Shown here: piece after piece, positions 49,282 through 57,702 of the stretch | How the letters are laid out: every line of letters begins with the position of its first letter | Numbering within the stretch: position 1 is the stretch's first letter | Origin: Azospirillum sp. SYSU D00513 | GTDB lineage: Bacteria; Pseudomonadota; Alphaproteobacteria; Azospirillales; Azospirillaceae | Direction of reading: 5' to 3' | Assembly: GCF_017356015.1 (NCBI RefSeq) | Contig: NZ_JAFIQV010000024.1 | Location: 1-64,000 of the forward strand | Length of the DNA: 64,000 nt | Program-made: the position numbers and the translations under genes | Notes under the pieces: model-generated | Database searches by the model: none | What the model was told of the DNA's origin: nothing | Seen by the model: only the letters and a program-made list of their open reading frames with translations

Positions 49282-50445
49282 TCAGGGCTGCATCAGCATG
49301 TTGGACACGGTGCGGCGCAGGAAGGGCAGGCGCGCGCCGGCGCGCAGCACCAGGTGGCGGGCGAGCCGGGCGGGCGGGCGTTCGTCGGTGTAGAGGCCGA
49401 CGATCAGGTTGGTCGCCGCGTAGAGCGGCGCCGTCACCAGCCGGTGCGCCGTCTCGTAGCGGCGCAGCAGCCCGTGTGAGCCGATGTCGGCCCGGCGCCG
49501 CGCCGCCATGCCGACGAGCCCCGCCAGCTCCGCGGCGCCCTGAAGCCCGAGGTTGAAGCCGTGCGCGGTGACCGGGTGCATGCCGACCGCCGCGTCGCCG
49601 ATCAGCGCCGCCCGCCCGGCCGCGAAATGGTGCGCGTAGGTGGTCGCCAGCGGATAGACGTGCGGCTTGCCGGCCACCGTCATGGCGCCGAGCCGCCCGT
49701 CGTAGCGCCGGGTCAGTTCCGCGCCCAGTGCTTCCGGGGCGAGCGCCGCCAGCCGTTCGATGTCGGCTGCGGGCAGGGTCAGCACGGCCGAGGACAGGCG
49801 TCCGTTGAGCGGCAGCATCGCGATCGTCTGGTCATGGTCGAACCATTCGGTCGCGACCCCGCCATGGTCGCCTTCATGCGCGACGCGGCAGACCAGCATG
49901 GACCGGCCCAGCCGGTTCACCTGGGCACCGATGCCGAGCTGCTCGCGCACCCTGGAGAAGCGGGAATCCGCCGCGACCAGCAGGCGTGCTTCGATCTGCC
50001 GTCCGTCTTCGAGCCTCGCCGTCGCGCGCGTGCGGTCCGTCCGGACCTCGGCGATGCCGGTGCCCGCGATCAGGGTCAGCCCTTCCTGGCCGCTCACGGT
50101 CTCGAACAGCGCGCGCCGGATGCGGTTGTTCGGAACGAGATGGCCGAGCTGGTCGCCGGCCGCTTCGCTCGCGAAGGAGAGCGCGAAGCCGGAGCGGCCG
50201 TTGAGCACGCGCGCCTCGCGGAGCGGGGCGATGTCGTCCCTGCCGATCCGGTCCCAGGCGCCAAGCCCTTTCAGGATGCTCATCGACCGGTGGGTCAGCG
50301 CGATCTCGCGCCCGTCGGCTGGTGGCTGGGCCAGCACCTCCAGCGGCTGCCGTTCGACCAGCGCGATCCGCAGGCGGTGCTCCGCCAGCGCAGCCGCGAA
50401 GGCCAGTCCCGCCGGGCCGCCGCCCACGATCATGACATCGAACAT
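49282..50445 (-). CDS. UbiH/UbiM-family FAD-dependent ubiquinone hydroxylase
   Basis: This 387-aa flavoprotein has the dinucleotide motif IVGGGPAGLAFAAALA at the start, DGREIALTHRSMSILKGLG and the conserved FAD motif GRAALIGDAAVGMHPVTAHG. The N-terminal pattern is closest to UbiM, a hydroxylase of ubiquinone synthesis in alpha- and betaproteobacteria, although other UbiH/Coq6 members are possible. The start has GGGAAGAG upstream. No other ubi gene is nearby. Confidence 0.85.
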   Translation of the reverse strand: MFDVMIVGGGPAGLAFAAALAEHRLRIALVERQPLEVLAQPPADGREIALTHRSMSILKGLGAWDRIGRDDIAPLREARVLNGRSGFALSFASEAAGDQLGHLVPNNRIRRALFETVSGQEGLTLIAGTGIAEVRTDRTRATARLEDGRQIEARLLVAADSRFSRVREQLGIGAQVNRLGRSMLVCRVAHEGDHGGVATEWFDHDQTIAMLPLNGRLSSAVLTLPAADIERLAALAPEALGAELTRRYDGRLGAMTVAGKPHVYPLATTYAHHFAAGRAALIGDAAVGMHPVTAHGFNLGLQGAAELAGLVGMAARRRADIGSHGLLRRYETAHRLVTAPLYAATNLIVGLYTDERPPARLARHLVLRAGARLPFLRRTVSNMLMQP

Positions 50446-50609
50446 GCAAACTCTTCCCATCGAACCCACCCCGGCCCCAGCGGCCGGCGGCACCCCTCGC
50501 GCAGAGGTGAATACTCCCCGCCCGTGCCGAAGGGAATTTGGTTCTCTCGGGTTCCGGCGCAATGCCGCGCAAGGGTGATATCCGCGCCTTCCGGGGAGAA
50601 CGGAAGCGC

Positions 50610-51506
50610 CTAGCGACCAGGGCGACCGTCGCCTGCCAAATGCTCGAACAGGCTCCGCCCTTGGGGCGTCAATTCCTGTTCTCCACGGACGCAGACCGAC
50701 AGCCGGCGTGTGGCCCATCCTTCGGAAAGCCGGATCACGGCAAGCCGGCACGACCGCTTCCAGCGACGCGCCGCCGTTTCCGGAACGATGCCGATGCCCA
50801 CCCCTTCGCCCGCCATCCGGCAGACGCCGTCGAAGCCACGTACCTTCACACGGATCTTCAGCGTTCCCCCGATCCTCGCGGCCTGCATGTCCAGGTGATC
50901 CTGCAGGGCGCCGCCCGCGAGGCCGATGAAAGGCTGGCCCGTCACGTCGGAGAACCGGACCCGCGGCGTCGCGGCCAGGGGATGCTCGCGCGCCGTCACG
51001 ACGACCAGCCGGTCGGTCGCGAAAGGGCGCAGGATCAGGCCCTCGGTTTCCGCCGCGTCCGACAGAATGCCGATGTCGGCGAAGCCGGCCAGGACGCTTC
51101 TGGCGATGTCGCTGCTCTGCCGCTCCTTCAGATCGAGGTCGACCTGCGGGTGCGACGCCATCCAGCCCGCCAGCCGCTCGGGCAGGAATTCGGTGATGGC
51201 GGCCGTGTTCGCGAGCAGGCGGATGGTGACGCGAAACCCCTTCGCATGTTCGCCCAGCTCCCCGCGCAGCCGCGCCATCTGGTGCAGGATGAGGCGCGCG
51301 TGGTGGGCGAGCGCCTCGCCGGCGGCGGTCGGCCTGACTCCGCGCCGGCCACGCTCCAGCAGCGTGATCCCGCCGGCCGCCTCCATGTCCTGCAGCCTCT
51401 CGCTGGCGGCGGACAGCGAAAGGCCGGCGTCCGCCGCGCCATGGGTGATGCTGCCGGCATCCACCACGGCCAGGAACAGGCGGAGATCCGTGAGATCGAA
51501 GCGCAT
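50610..51506 (-). CDS. LysR-family transcriptional regulator
   Basis: This 298-aa protein has an N-terminal winged HTH (residues 5-62: DLRLFLAVVDAGSITHGAAD, RLQDMEAAGGITLLERGRRG) and a periplasmic-binding-protein-like effector domain (from about residue 90). It is divergent from a TauE/SafE transporter gene with an inverted repeat between them, the usual LysR arrangement for controlling the neighbouring gene. Confidence 0.93.
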   Translation of the reverse strand: MRFDLTDLRLFLAVVDAGSITHGAADAGLSLSAASERLQDMEAAGGITLLERGRRGVRPTAAGEALAHHARLILHQMARLRGELGEHAKGFRVTIRLLANTAAITEFLPERLAGWMASHPQVDLDLKERQSSDIARSVLAGFADIGILSDAAETEGLILRPFATDRLVVVTAREHPLAATPRVRFSDVTGQPFIGLAGGALQDHLDMQAARIGGTLKIRVKVRGFDGVCRMAGEGVGIGIVPETAARRWKRSCRLAVIRLSEGWATRRLSVCVRGEQELTPQGRSLFEHLAGDGRPGR

Positions 51507-51529
51507 GCCGCGACGATAGCGGACAAGGA

Positions 51530-51550
51530 GCCTTCGGGCCAGCCGAAGGC
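51530..51550. promoter_or_regulatory. inverted repeat GCCTTCGG-N5-CCGAAGGC, likely LysR site
   Basis: Perfect 8-bp arms separated by 5 bp lie in the 97-bp gap between the divergent LysR gene and the TauE/SafE gene, 23 bp upstream of the LysR start. Position and symmetry suit the regulator's binding site, overlapping both promoters. Confidence 0.5.
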
Positions 51551-51603
51551 ACGCTGCGGCACATCCGCATTGCGCCCGCCGCCCCATCGCTTATCCAGGA
51601 GCC

Positions 51604-52353
51604 ATGATCGAACTCTCGATACCCCTTGTCGCCGCGACGGCCGCGACCTTCTTCGCCGCCGGAATCGTCAAGGGCGTCACCGGCATGGGACTGCCGACGG
51701 TGGCTATGGGCGTGCTCGGGGCGCTCATCTCGCCGCTCGCCGCCGCGAGCCTGCTGATCGTTCCGTCCTTCGTGACCAACCTCTGGCAGCTTCTGGCAGG
51801 CCCAGGCTTCGGCTGCCTCCTTCGCAGGCTCTGGCCGATGATGCTCGCCATTGCCGTGGGAACGGCGCTCGGCTCCTCCTGGCTCGCCGGCGGCGACACG
51901 CGCTCGGCCACCCTCGCGCTGGGCGCCGCGCTGCTCGTCTATTCGGGCTACGCGCTCCTTGCGCGTCCGCTCAGCGTGCCGCAGCGGCTGGAGCCATGGC
52001 TGTCGCCGGTCATCGGCCTGACGACGGGCATGGTCACCGGCGGCACCGGCGTGTTCGTCATTCCCGCCGTGCCCTACCTGCAGGCGCTTGGGCTCGGCAA
52101 GGACGAGCTGGTGCAGGCGCTGGGCCTGTCCTTCACGGTATCGACCGTGGCACTGGCGGCCGGGCTCGGCGCACGGGGCATGTTCCAGCCCGACACTCTC
52201 GCGCTGTCCGCCCTTGCCGTCCTTCCGGCACTTGCCGGGATGTGGGCGGGCCGGGCGATCCGCGACAGGATCAGCCCTCCGCTGTTCCGCCGCGGGCTGC
52301 TCATCTGTCTGTTGCTGCTGGGGGCGGAGATGATTCTCCGGTCACTTCCTTGA
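51604..52353 (+). CDS. TauE/SafE (TSUP) family membrane exporter
   Basis: This 249-aa protein has about eight hydrophobic segments in two repeats. The family motifs are GIVKGVTGMGLPTVAMGVLGALISP in the first half and GLTTGMVTGGTGVFVIPAVPYL in the second. TSUP proteins move sulfite, organosulfonates or other small anions. The divergent LysR gene probably controls it. Confidence 0.92.
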   Translation: MIELSIPLVAATAATFFAAGIVKGVTGMGLPTVAMGVLGALISPLAAASLLIVPSFVTNLWQLLAGPGFGCLLRRLWPMMLAIAVGTALGSSWLAGGDTRSATLALGAALLVYSGYALLARPLSVPQRLEPWLSPVIGLTTGMVTGGTGVFVIPAVPYLQALGLGKDELVQALGLSFTVSTVALAAGLGARGMFQPDTLALSALAVLPALAGMWAGRAIRDRISPPLFRRGLLICLLLLGAEMILRSLP

Positions 52354-52563
52354 GAGTGATGAGCAGGTCCGGAACACCGGCCCAGCGCCGGCGGACCGGC
52401 GGCGTCCCGCTCCGGGACGGCCGTCCTCGTCCAATCGGGCCAACTGGCTGCCCCGCTCCGCCGCCTGGAGCGAGTGACAAAGCTGCGGGATGGAGGCGGA
52501 ACCGGGGGCTCCGCGAGTGATTGGGCCGTAAGAGCGGTTCTTTTCTTACTTGCGGGTGCTGTC

Positions 52564-55311
52564 ATGCCGTATCCCCTGAAACTCTTCCTCCTGACCGTCG
52601 GCAGTGTCGTTGGGGTGTTTGGCGGGCTTGCTCTCCTTCTTGCGCTGATCGCAGCCACCAACAGCCGTGTCTCGGCCTATGTGGTTGAAAAGGCCGCCAC
52701 CTTCGCGTTCGGACGCGACATCGCCGTCGAAGAGGTGCTCGTGCTCGAATGGGGCAACCCAATGACCATCGAGGTGACGGGATTGGCCGTCGGCAATGCT
52801 GACTGGGCGGAGGAGCCTGCGATCCTTACGGCTGAGCGCCTTGAGCTCGCCGTGGCCGCCAGCGGTGCATTCCCGCCTTCCTTCGAACTCCCGCGTCTGA
52901 CGGTGGAGGGTCCGGCGGTCTTTCTGGCGGTGAACCAGCAGGGGCAGGCGAACTGGAAAGGATCGGCGGCGGATTCCGCGGGGCGATCGGACGGGCGGGC
53001 GCATCTGCTCGGGCTCGAGGAGTTCCATCTCCTGAACGGAAGGCTGGTTTACCGGGATGCGAACTCCGGCCTCATGCCGATGGTGCGTTTGAACGCGCTG
53101 ACCGCGAAGGCTTCAGGCGCGGATCAGCCCATCATTTTCGAAGGCGATGGTCAGCTTCTCACGGATGGAGCGCGTTCTAAGGCCGCGGATATCCGTTTCA
53201 ACGGGGAGGCCGGATCCCTGCAGCAGCTGCGCTCGGGCATGATGCCTCTCCGCCTGGACGCCTCCGTCGGGAGTGCGCACGCCGACGTCAGGGGCCGGAT
53301 CACGGACCTGTTCGGCGAGGCGTCGGTGGACTTCCGGGTAAACGCCGAGGGGAAGAACCTGCAACCGCTGCTCGCTCTCGCCGGCGTGTCGGTCGGCTCC
53401 ACGCCCCCCTTCCGCACCGAAGCGCATCTCGCCTACGAGAGGGCACGGTGGATGCTGGGTGATGTGAGGGCGCGGCTCGGAGACACCGAACTGAATGGAA
53501 CCCTCACGCTGGACACCGTCGGGCCAAAGCCGAAGATCGCCGGCGACCTGGTTGCCAAGCTTCTGGCCTCGGGCCAGCTGCGCAACATAGGCCAAGGTGC
53601 TGAACAGGGTGGTGCTGAACAGAAGGCTGATGGGCAGGCGCGGGCTGGTGACGCCAAGGGCTTGCCATTCGAACTGCTCGAGGCGGCGAATGCCGAACTC
53701 ACGCTCCACGCCGAACAGATCCAGGATCCGGCTCTACCGCTCCGGAGCGCCAGTGCGTCGGTGACACTCCAGGATGGAGCCTTGCGGATCGACCCGGTGA
53801 AGGTGGAGATGGCCGGTGGCGACGCAACGGGCAGTCTGCGGGTCGATGCGACGGCGGTGCCCCCGGTGCTGACCCTGAAAGCGGAGGGGAAGGGGCTTCC
53901 GGTGGACCTGCTGCCGGCCATTGCCGGCTCCGTCGACGGTGATGTGAAGGGAACGGTCGATCTTCGCAGTGAGGGCGAGACGGTCTCGGCTCTTTTTTCC
54001 AATCTGACGGGAAACCTGCGGGCGCAGGTCGATGGCCATGTCCAGGAGCAACCGCTGCATCTCGAACTGAGCGCGGAGAGCGCCGGGAGCGCCGCTCCCG
54101 TACCGGTGAGGCTGACCGGGACGATCGGAAGCGCGTCTCTTCAGGCAACCGGCGATGCACAGCTCCGCGGACCGGGCGCGCGCCTCGTGCTGGACATGAG
54201 CAGCAGCGGGCCGGAGGTGGGGGCTTTGCTGGCCGTCGCCGGCATCGATCATCCGCCGGAAACGCCGTCCTACATGATCGAGGGGGGCATCAGATACGCG
54301 GACAAGAATCTACGGCTTTCCGACCTCCGGGCACGCCTCGGCGACGTCCGTCTCAACGGAACGGCATCGGCGGATCTGTCCGGCACCATCCCGATGGTCC
54401 GGGCCGACCTGTCCATTCCCAAGCTTTCCTGGCAGGGCATCGAGCGGAGCGTGGCAGAGTCATCGAGTGCCGCGTCATCGGCAAGCGGCGGCCCATCCCG
54501 GGAGCAGGCCATTCCACCGTCCAGCCTTCCCTTCCATCTCCTGAGATCAGCGGACGCCGAGGTGACCATCGACATCGCGGAAACGGTCGGCGTGGCTTTC
54601 CCGGTGGGCGCCGTGCGGCTGGACGCGCATCTCCGGGATGGAAAACTGCGCCTGGAGCCGTTGCGCGTCGACATGGCGGGGGGGAGCATCGGCGGGACGG
54701 TGACAGCCGACGGGAAGGCCTCCCCGCCGACGGTCGGCGCCAGCCTCGACCTTGACGCCATCAGCATGGATGCGGTGATGGCCGCCATGGAGGTGTCCAA
54801 GCGCGTGAAGGGCCGGGTCAACGGCACCGTCGCCCTGCAATCGGCTGGAACGACCTTGCAGGCCCATTCGGAAACCCTCGATGGCCGCGTGCGGGTTTAC
54901 GTGACGGACGGACAGTTCAGCACAAGGCTCATAGACGCCATGGCCGCGAACATCGGTGAGGCCTTCAGCTTTCTGTTCACCGAGGGAGAGGTCAGGCCAG
55001 TGGATTGCATCGTCGGCCGTTTCGACGTCGAGAACGGGACTGTCGATCCGGAAACGATGGTGTTCGTCACGGAGGACATGGTTCTGCGCGGAAGTGGCCG
55101 TGTCGACCTCGCGGAGGAGCGGATCGATCTGACCCTGACCCCCCGTCCCAAGGAACGTCATCTGCTGGACATAACCGTGCCTGTCAAAGCCACCGGCTCC
55201 CTGGCCGACCCGAAATTCGATATAGGCGTGACTCTCTGGTCCAAACTCGCCAAGGAACGGGTCTGCGAGCGGACCCTTTCCGGCCAGGATGAAAGCCAGG
55301 CGCAGCGGTAG
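52564..55311 (+). CDS. AsmA family envelope protein
   Basis: This 915-aa protein has an N-terminal membrane anchor (residues about 7-30: FLLTVGSVVGVFGGLALLLAL) and a long beta-rich periplasmic body with repeated LRDGKLRLEPLRVDMAGGSI-like strands. The C-terminal AsmA_2 signature reads GSGRVDLAEERIDLTLTPRP and VKATGSLADPKFDIG. AsmA-like proteins are bridge-like lipid movers between inner and outer membrane. A GTG at 52474 is an alternative start; ATG 52564 begins right before the anchor. Confidence 0.92.
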   Translation: MPYPLKLFLLTVGSVVGVFGGLALLLALIAATNSRVSAYVVEKAATFAFGRDIAVEEVLVLEWGNPMTIEVTGLAVGNADWAEEPAILTAERLELAVAASGAFPPSFELPRLTVEGPAVFLAVNQQGQANWKGSAADSAGRSDGRAHLLGLEEFHLLNGRLVYRDANSGLMPMVRLNALTAKASGADQPIIFEGDGQLLTDGARSKAADIRFNGEAGSLQQLRSGMMPLRLDASVGSAHADVRGRITDLFGEASVDFRVNAEGKNLQPLLALAGVSVGSTPPFRTEAHLAYERARWMLGDVRARLGDTELNGTLTLDTVGPKPKIAGDLVAKLLASGQLRNIGQGAEQGGAEQKADGQARAGDAKGLPFELLEAANAELTLHAEQIQDPALPLRSASASVTLQDGALRIDPVKVEMAGGDATGSLRVDATAVPPVLTLKAEGKGLPVDLLPAIAGSVDGDVKGTVDLRSEGETVSALFSNLTGNLRAQVDGHVQEQPLHLELSAESAGSAAPVPVRLTGTIGSASLQATGDAQLRGPGARLVLDMSSSGPEVGALLAVAGIDHPPETPSYMIEGGIRYADKNLRLSDLRARLGDVRLNGTASADLSGTIPMVRADLSIPKLSWQGIERSVAESSSAASSASGGPSREQAIPPSSLPFHLLRSADAEVTIDIAETVGVAFPVGAVRLDAHLRDGKLRLEPLRVDMAGGSIGGTVTADGKASPPTVGASLDLDAISMDAVMAAMEVSKRVKGRVNGTVALQSAGTTLQAHSETLDGRVRVYVTDGQFSTRLIDAMAANIGEAFSFLFTEGEVRPVDCIVGRFDVENGTVDPETMVFVTEDMVLRGSGRVDLAEERIDLTLTPRPKERHLLDITVPVKATGSLADPKFDIGVTLWSKLAKERVCERTLSGQDESQAQR

Positions 55312-55620
55312 AGGTGGTGGGGCATGAGGCCGATGGCGGCCAGGGTGACCATGGTTTCGGACAGCTCTCGGCCAAACCAGCCGAGCCTCCTTCCGACCGC
55401 CCATCGCCGTGGCAAGACGATGAAGCCGCTCCGGCAATCCGGCGCACGATGAAAAGTGACTGGTCGAGCAGAGGGCAGAACCGAAAGCTGATCGTAGATG
55501 CGACCGGCGACGACGCAACGGTCGGCCGCTGTAGGGAGTTGAAGCAGCGTGCGGGGGGCCGGTCCACGGAAGAGCCCGCCAGCGTCGATGCAACGACCAT
55601 GACCGGGTGGCGGATCCTTG
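55312..55620. other. gene-free interval between AsmA and DUF2254 genes
   Basis: Short frames are open on both strands, but none has a ribosome site, protein-like composition or a recognisable motif. I found no hairpin with a T-run and no clear promoter, although one must exist for the DUF2254 gene if it is not cotranscribed. Confidence 0.5.
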
Positions 55621-56904
55621 ATGAATCTCGTGCGGCACTACTGGAGATCCGTCCGCGCAAGCCTGTGGTTCGTGCCGGTTCTGATGGGGGCCGCGGCGGT
55701 CCTGTTCGCCATCGCCATGCTGAGGTGGGGCCTCGGGCTTCCGGACGATGAAACGACCTTCTGGCTGCTCTACGCCGGAGACACCGACAACGCGCGTGAA
55801 CTCCTGTCGACCCTGCTGTCCGGCATGGTCACGATGTTCTCCCTGGTCGTCTCCATCACCATGGTAGTGCTCACGCTCGCGGCGGGGCAGATCGGGCCCA
55901 GGCTGATCCACACCTTCATCCAGGACCGGCAGACCCAGTTCGTCCTCGGGCTGTTCCTGGCCGACATCATGTATCTGCTGGTGGTCTTCCGGACCATCGA
56001 CGGCGAGCGGGTCGACAGCGTCCCGCATCTGGCCGTGACCGGCGGGACGGTGTTGACGGCGCTCTGCCTGTTCGTCCTGCTGTTCTACATCCACAAGCTC
56101 GCGCGTTCGATCATCTATGAGTCGGTCATCCGCGACGTCGCGGCCGGCCTGCGGCGGAGAAGCCGGCACCTGCTCCCGGAAGGCAAGGAAAGTCCGCCTC
56201 CTCCCGCGCTCGGGGACGATTGCGCCTGGATCGCGCTGGGGACCGACGGTTATGTCCAGGACATCAACTTCGCCACGCTCGTCTCCTGCGCGCGGAGGGC
56301 CGGGGCCGTGATCCGGGTCGAGGTGCGGCCAGGGCACTATCTCCTGCGGCGCGGCGAGCATGTCGCCGTGCATCCGGCCCGGGCCTGCAACGATGAACTC
56401 GCCGACGGGATACGCGGGGCGTTCCTGCTGGGGTCCGAACGCACGCCGACCCAGGATCTCGAATTCGGCATCCGCCAGATGGTCGAGATGGCGACGCGGG
56501 CTCTCTCGCCGGGCATCAACGACGTCTTCACCGCGGTCGCCGTCATCGACAGCCTTTCATCCTCGCTCGGCTTCATCTTCGAGCGGGGGCTGGAACCGTC
56601 CGCCCTGTGCGACGAGGAGGGCGAGGTGCGCGTCGTCCGGGCCGTTTCCGACCATGAGGGCATCGTCGGCGTGGCCTTCGACCAGATACGGCATGCGGGA
56701 CGCGGCAATCCGGCGATCCTCATCCGCCTGACCGACGCCATCGCGCGGCTTGCCCCCTACGCCACCAGCGACGCCCTGCGCGCGCCGCTGGTCGAACAGC
56801 TCGACATGGTCATGGCCGATGGCGAAAAGACCCTGGCGACACCGCGCGAGCGGACGATCCTGAGGGAACGCCACGCGGACGCGCGCCGGCGGCTTTCCGG
56901 GTAG
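55621..56904 (+). CDS. DUF2254 membrane protein
   Basis: This 427-aa protein has four hydrophobic segments in the first 170 residues (SLWFVPVLMGAAAVLFAIAM, MVTMFSLVVSITMVVLTLAA, FVLGLFLADIMYLLVVF, VLTALCLFVLLFYIHKLA) and a cytoplasmic C-terminal region. Family motifs are SGMVTMFSLVVSITMV, GQIGPRLIHTFIQDRQTQF and ALSPGINDVFTAVAVID. Function unknown. ATG 55621 is preferred to the TTG before it. It is convergent with the next gene, 3 bp away. Confidence 0.92.
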   Translation: MNLVRHYWRSVRASLWFVPVLMGAAAVLFAIAMLRWGLGLPDDETTFWLLYAGDTDNARELLSTLLSGMVTMFSLVVSITMVVLTLAAGQIGPRLIHTFIQDRQTQFVLGLFLADIMYLLVVFRTIDGERVDSVPHLAVTGGTVLTALCLFVLLFYIHKLARSIIYESVIRDVAAGLRRRSRHLLPEGKESPPPPALGDDCAWIALGTDGYVQDINFATLVSCARRAGAVIRVEVRPGHYLLRRGEHVAVHPARACNDELADGIRGAFLLGSERTPTQDLEFGIRQMVEMATRALSPGINDVFTAVAVIDSLSSSLGFIFERGLEPSALCDEEGEVRVVRAVSDHEGIVGVAFDQIRHAGRGNPAILIRLTDAIARLAPYATSDALRAPLVEQLDMVMADGEKTLATPRERTILRERHADARRRLSG

Positions 56905-56907
56905 CGG

Positions 56908-57405
56908 TCAATCCTCGCTGGGTTGCCGCCCGTCCTGGTGGGGAACCGGAATCGCCTCCGCCTTGCGGATGAGCCATTGGAAAAGCGCTAAACCGACGAA
57001 CATGAGCACGTCCACGGCGAGCAGGACGGCGACGTCGATCAGGCTTCCCTTTCCTTCGGTCCGCACCTCGAAGACGAAGACCAGGCTCTCCAGGCTGAGG
57101 GCGATGATGATGGTCGTCAGGAACTTGTTCAGCGTGCGCCGCGCCTCGTCGGTCCGGTGGAGCTGCCGGTTCCGGATGACCGCCTCCTCGACCAGGTATT
57201 TCGCGATTTCGAGCGTCGCGATCCCAAGAACGATGAGGCCGATGGCCTTGAGCATTCCGCGTATGGCCGGCTGGCTCTCGAAGGACAGCAGGCCCGCCGC
57301 CGCGATATGGAGCGCCAGTCCCAGGAGGGTCACGGTCAGGACCATCAGGGCCAAGGCGGCGGCGACGTACAGAACCCTCGACAGCTTGGCAAAGAGATGG
57401 TCCAT
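56908..57405 (-). CDS. four-helix membrane protein, unrecognised
   Basis: This 165-aa protein has about four membrane segments (YVAAALALMVLTVTLLGLAL, AIGLIVLGIATLEIAKYLV, FLTTIIIALSLESLVFVFEV, AVLLAVDVLMFVGLALFQWL). A conserved-looking charged loop EEAVIRNRQLHRTDEARRTL lies between helices 2 and 3. The ATG is behind AAAGGA. It is the last gene of the glucose dehydrogenase operon. Confidence 0.85.
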   Translation of the reverse strand: MDHLFAKLSRVLYVAAALALMVLTVTLLGLALHIAAAGLLSFESQPAIRGMLKAIGLIVLGIATLEIAKYLVEEAVIRNRQLHRTDEARRTLNKFLTTIIIALSLESLVFVFEVRTEGKGSLIDVAVLLAVDVLMFVGLALFQWLIRKAEAIPVPHQDGRQPSED

Positions 57406-57461
57406 CGGGTCCTTTCCCGTCCGGGGCCGTGCCGGAGCCGTGAATGAAGCCTTCCGGCGCG

Positions 57462-57695
57462 TCAGGGACCGCGCCCGCGCCGCCGGCGTGCCCGGACATG
57501 CAGCGCGATGTCGATCACCCCGCCGACGAACAGCCCGGCGAGCGTGACCCACACCAGCGCGGCGACCGTTCTCCGGAGATCCGGCTCCACGGTGGCAAGC
57601 CCGATGACGGCAAGGACGCGCAGCAGACCCAGGGCGAAGCTGGCGATCCCGAGCGCCCGGGCGAAGTTCCATTTGATCGGTGCCGCGGAAGCCAT
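57462..57695 (-). CDS. small two-helix membrane protein
   Basis: This 77-aa protein has two hydrophobic segments (GIASFALGLLRVLAVIGLA and VAALVWVTLAGLFVGGVIDI) and a strongly basic C-terminus (HVRARRRRGRGP). It starts 7 nt after the glucose dehydrogenase stop, so it is cotranscribed. Function unknown; it may help assemble or anchor the dehydrogenase. Confidence 0.78.
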   Translation of the reverse strand: MASAAPIKWNFARALGIASFALGLLRVLAVIGLATVEPDLRRTVAALVWVTLAGLFVGGVIDIALHVRARRRRGRGP

Positions 57696-57702
57696 GCGAG
57701 GG

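Noticed and set aside
52489-52530. GGAAC-N17-ATT upstream of the AsmA gene as an EcfG promoter
   Set aside because: The -10 half reads ATT rather than GTT and lies close to the alternative start; too weak to call.
55314-55751. 145-aa plus-strand frame before the DUF2254 gene
   Set aside because: Overlaps the start of DUF2254 in another frame, has no ribosome site and no protein-like pattern.
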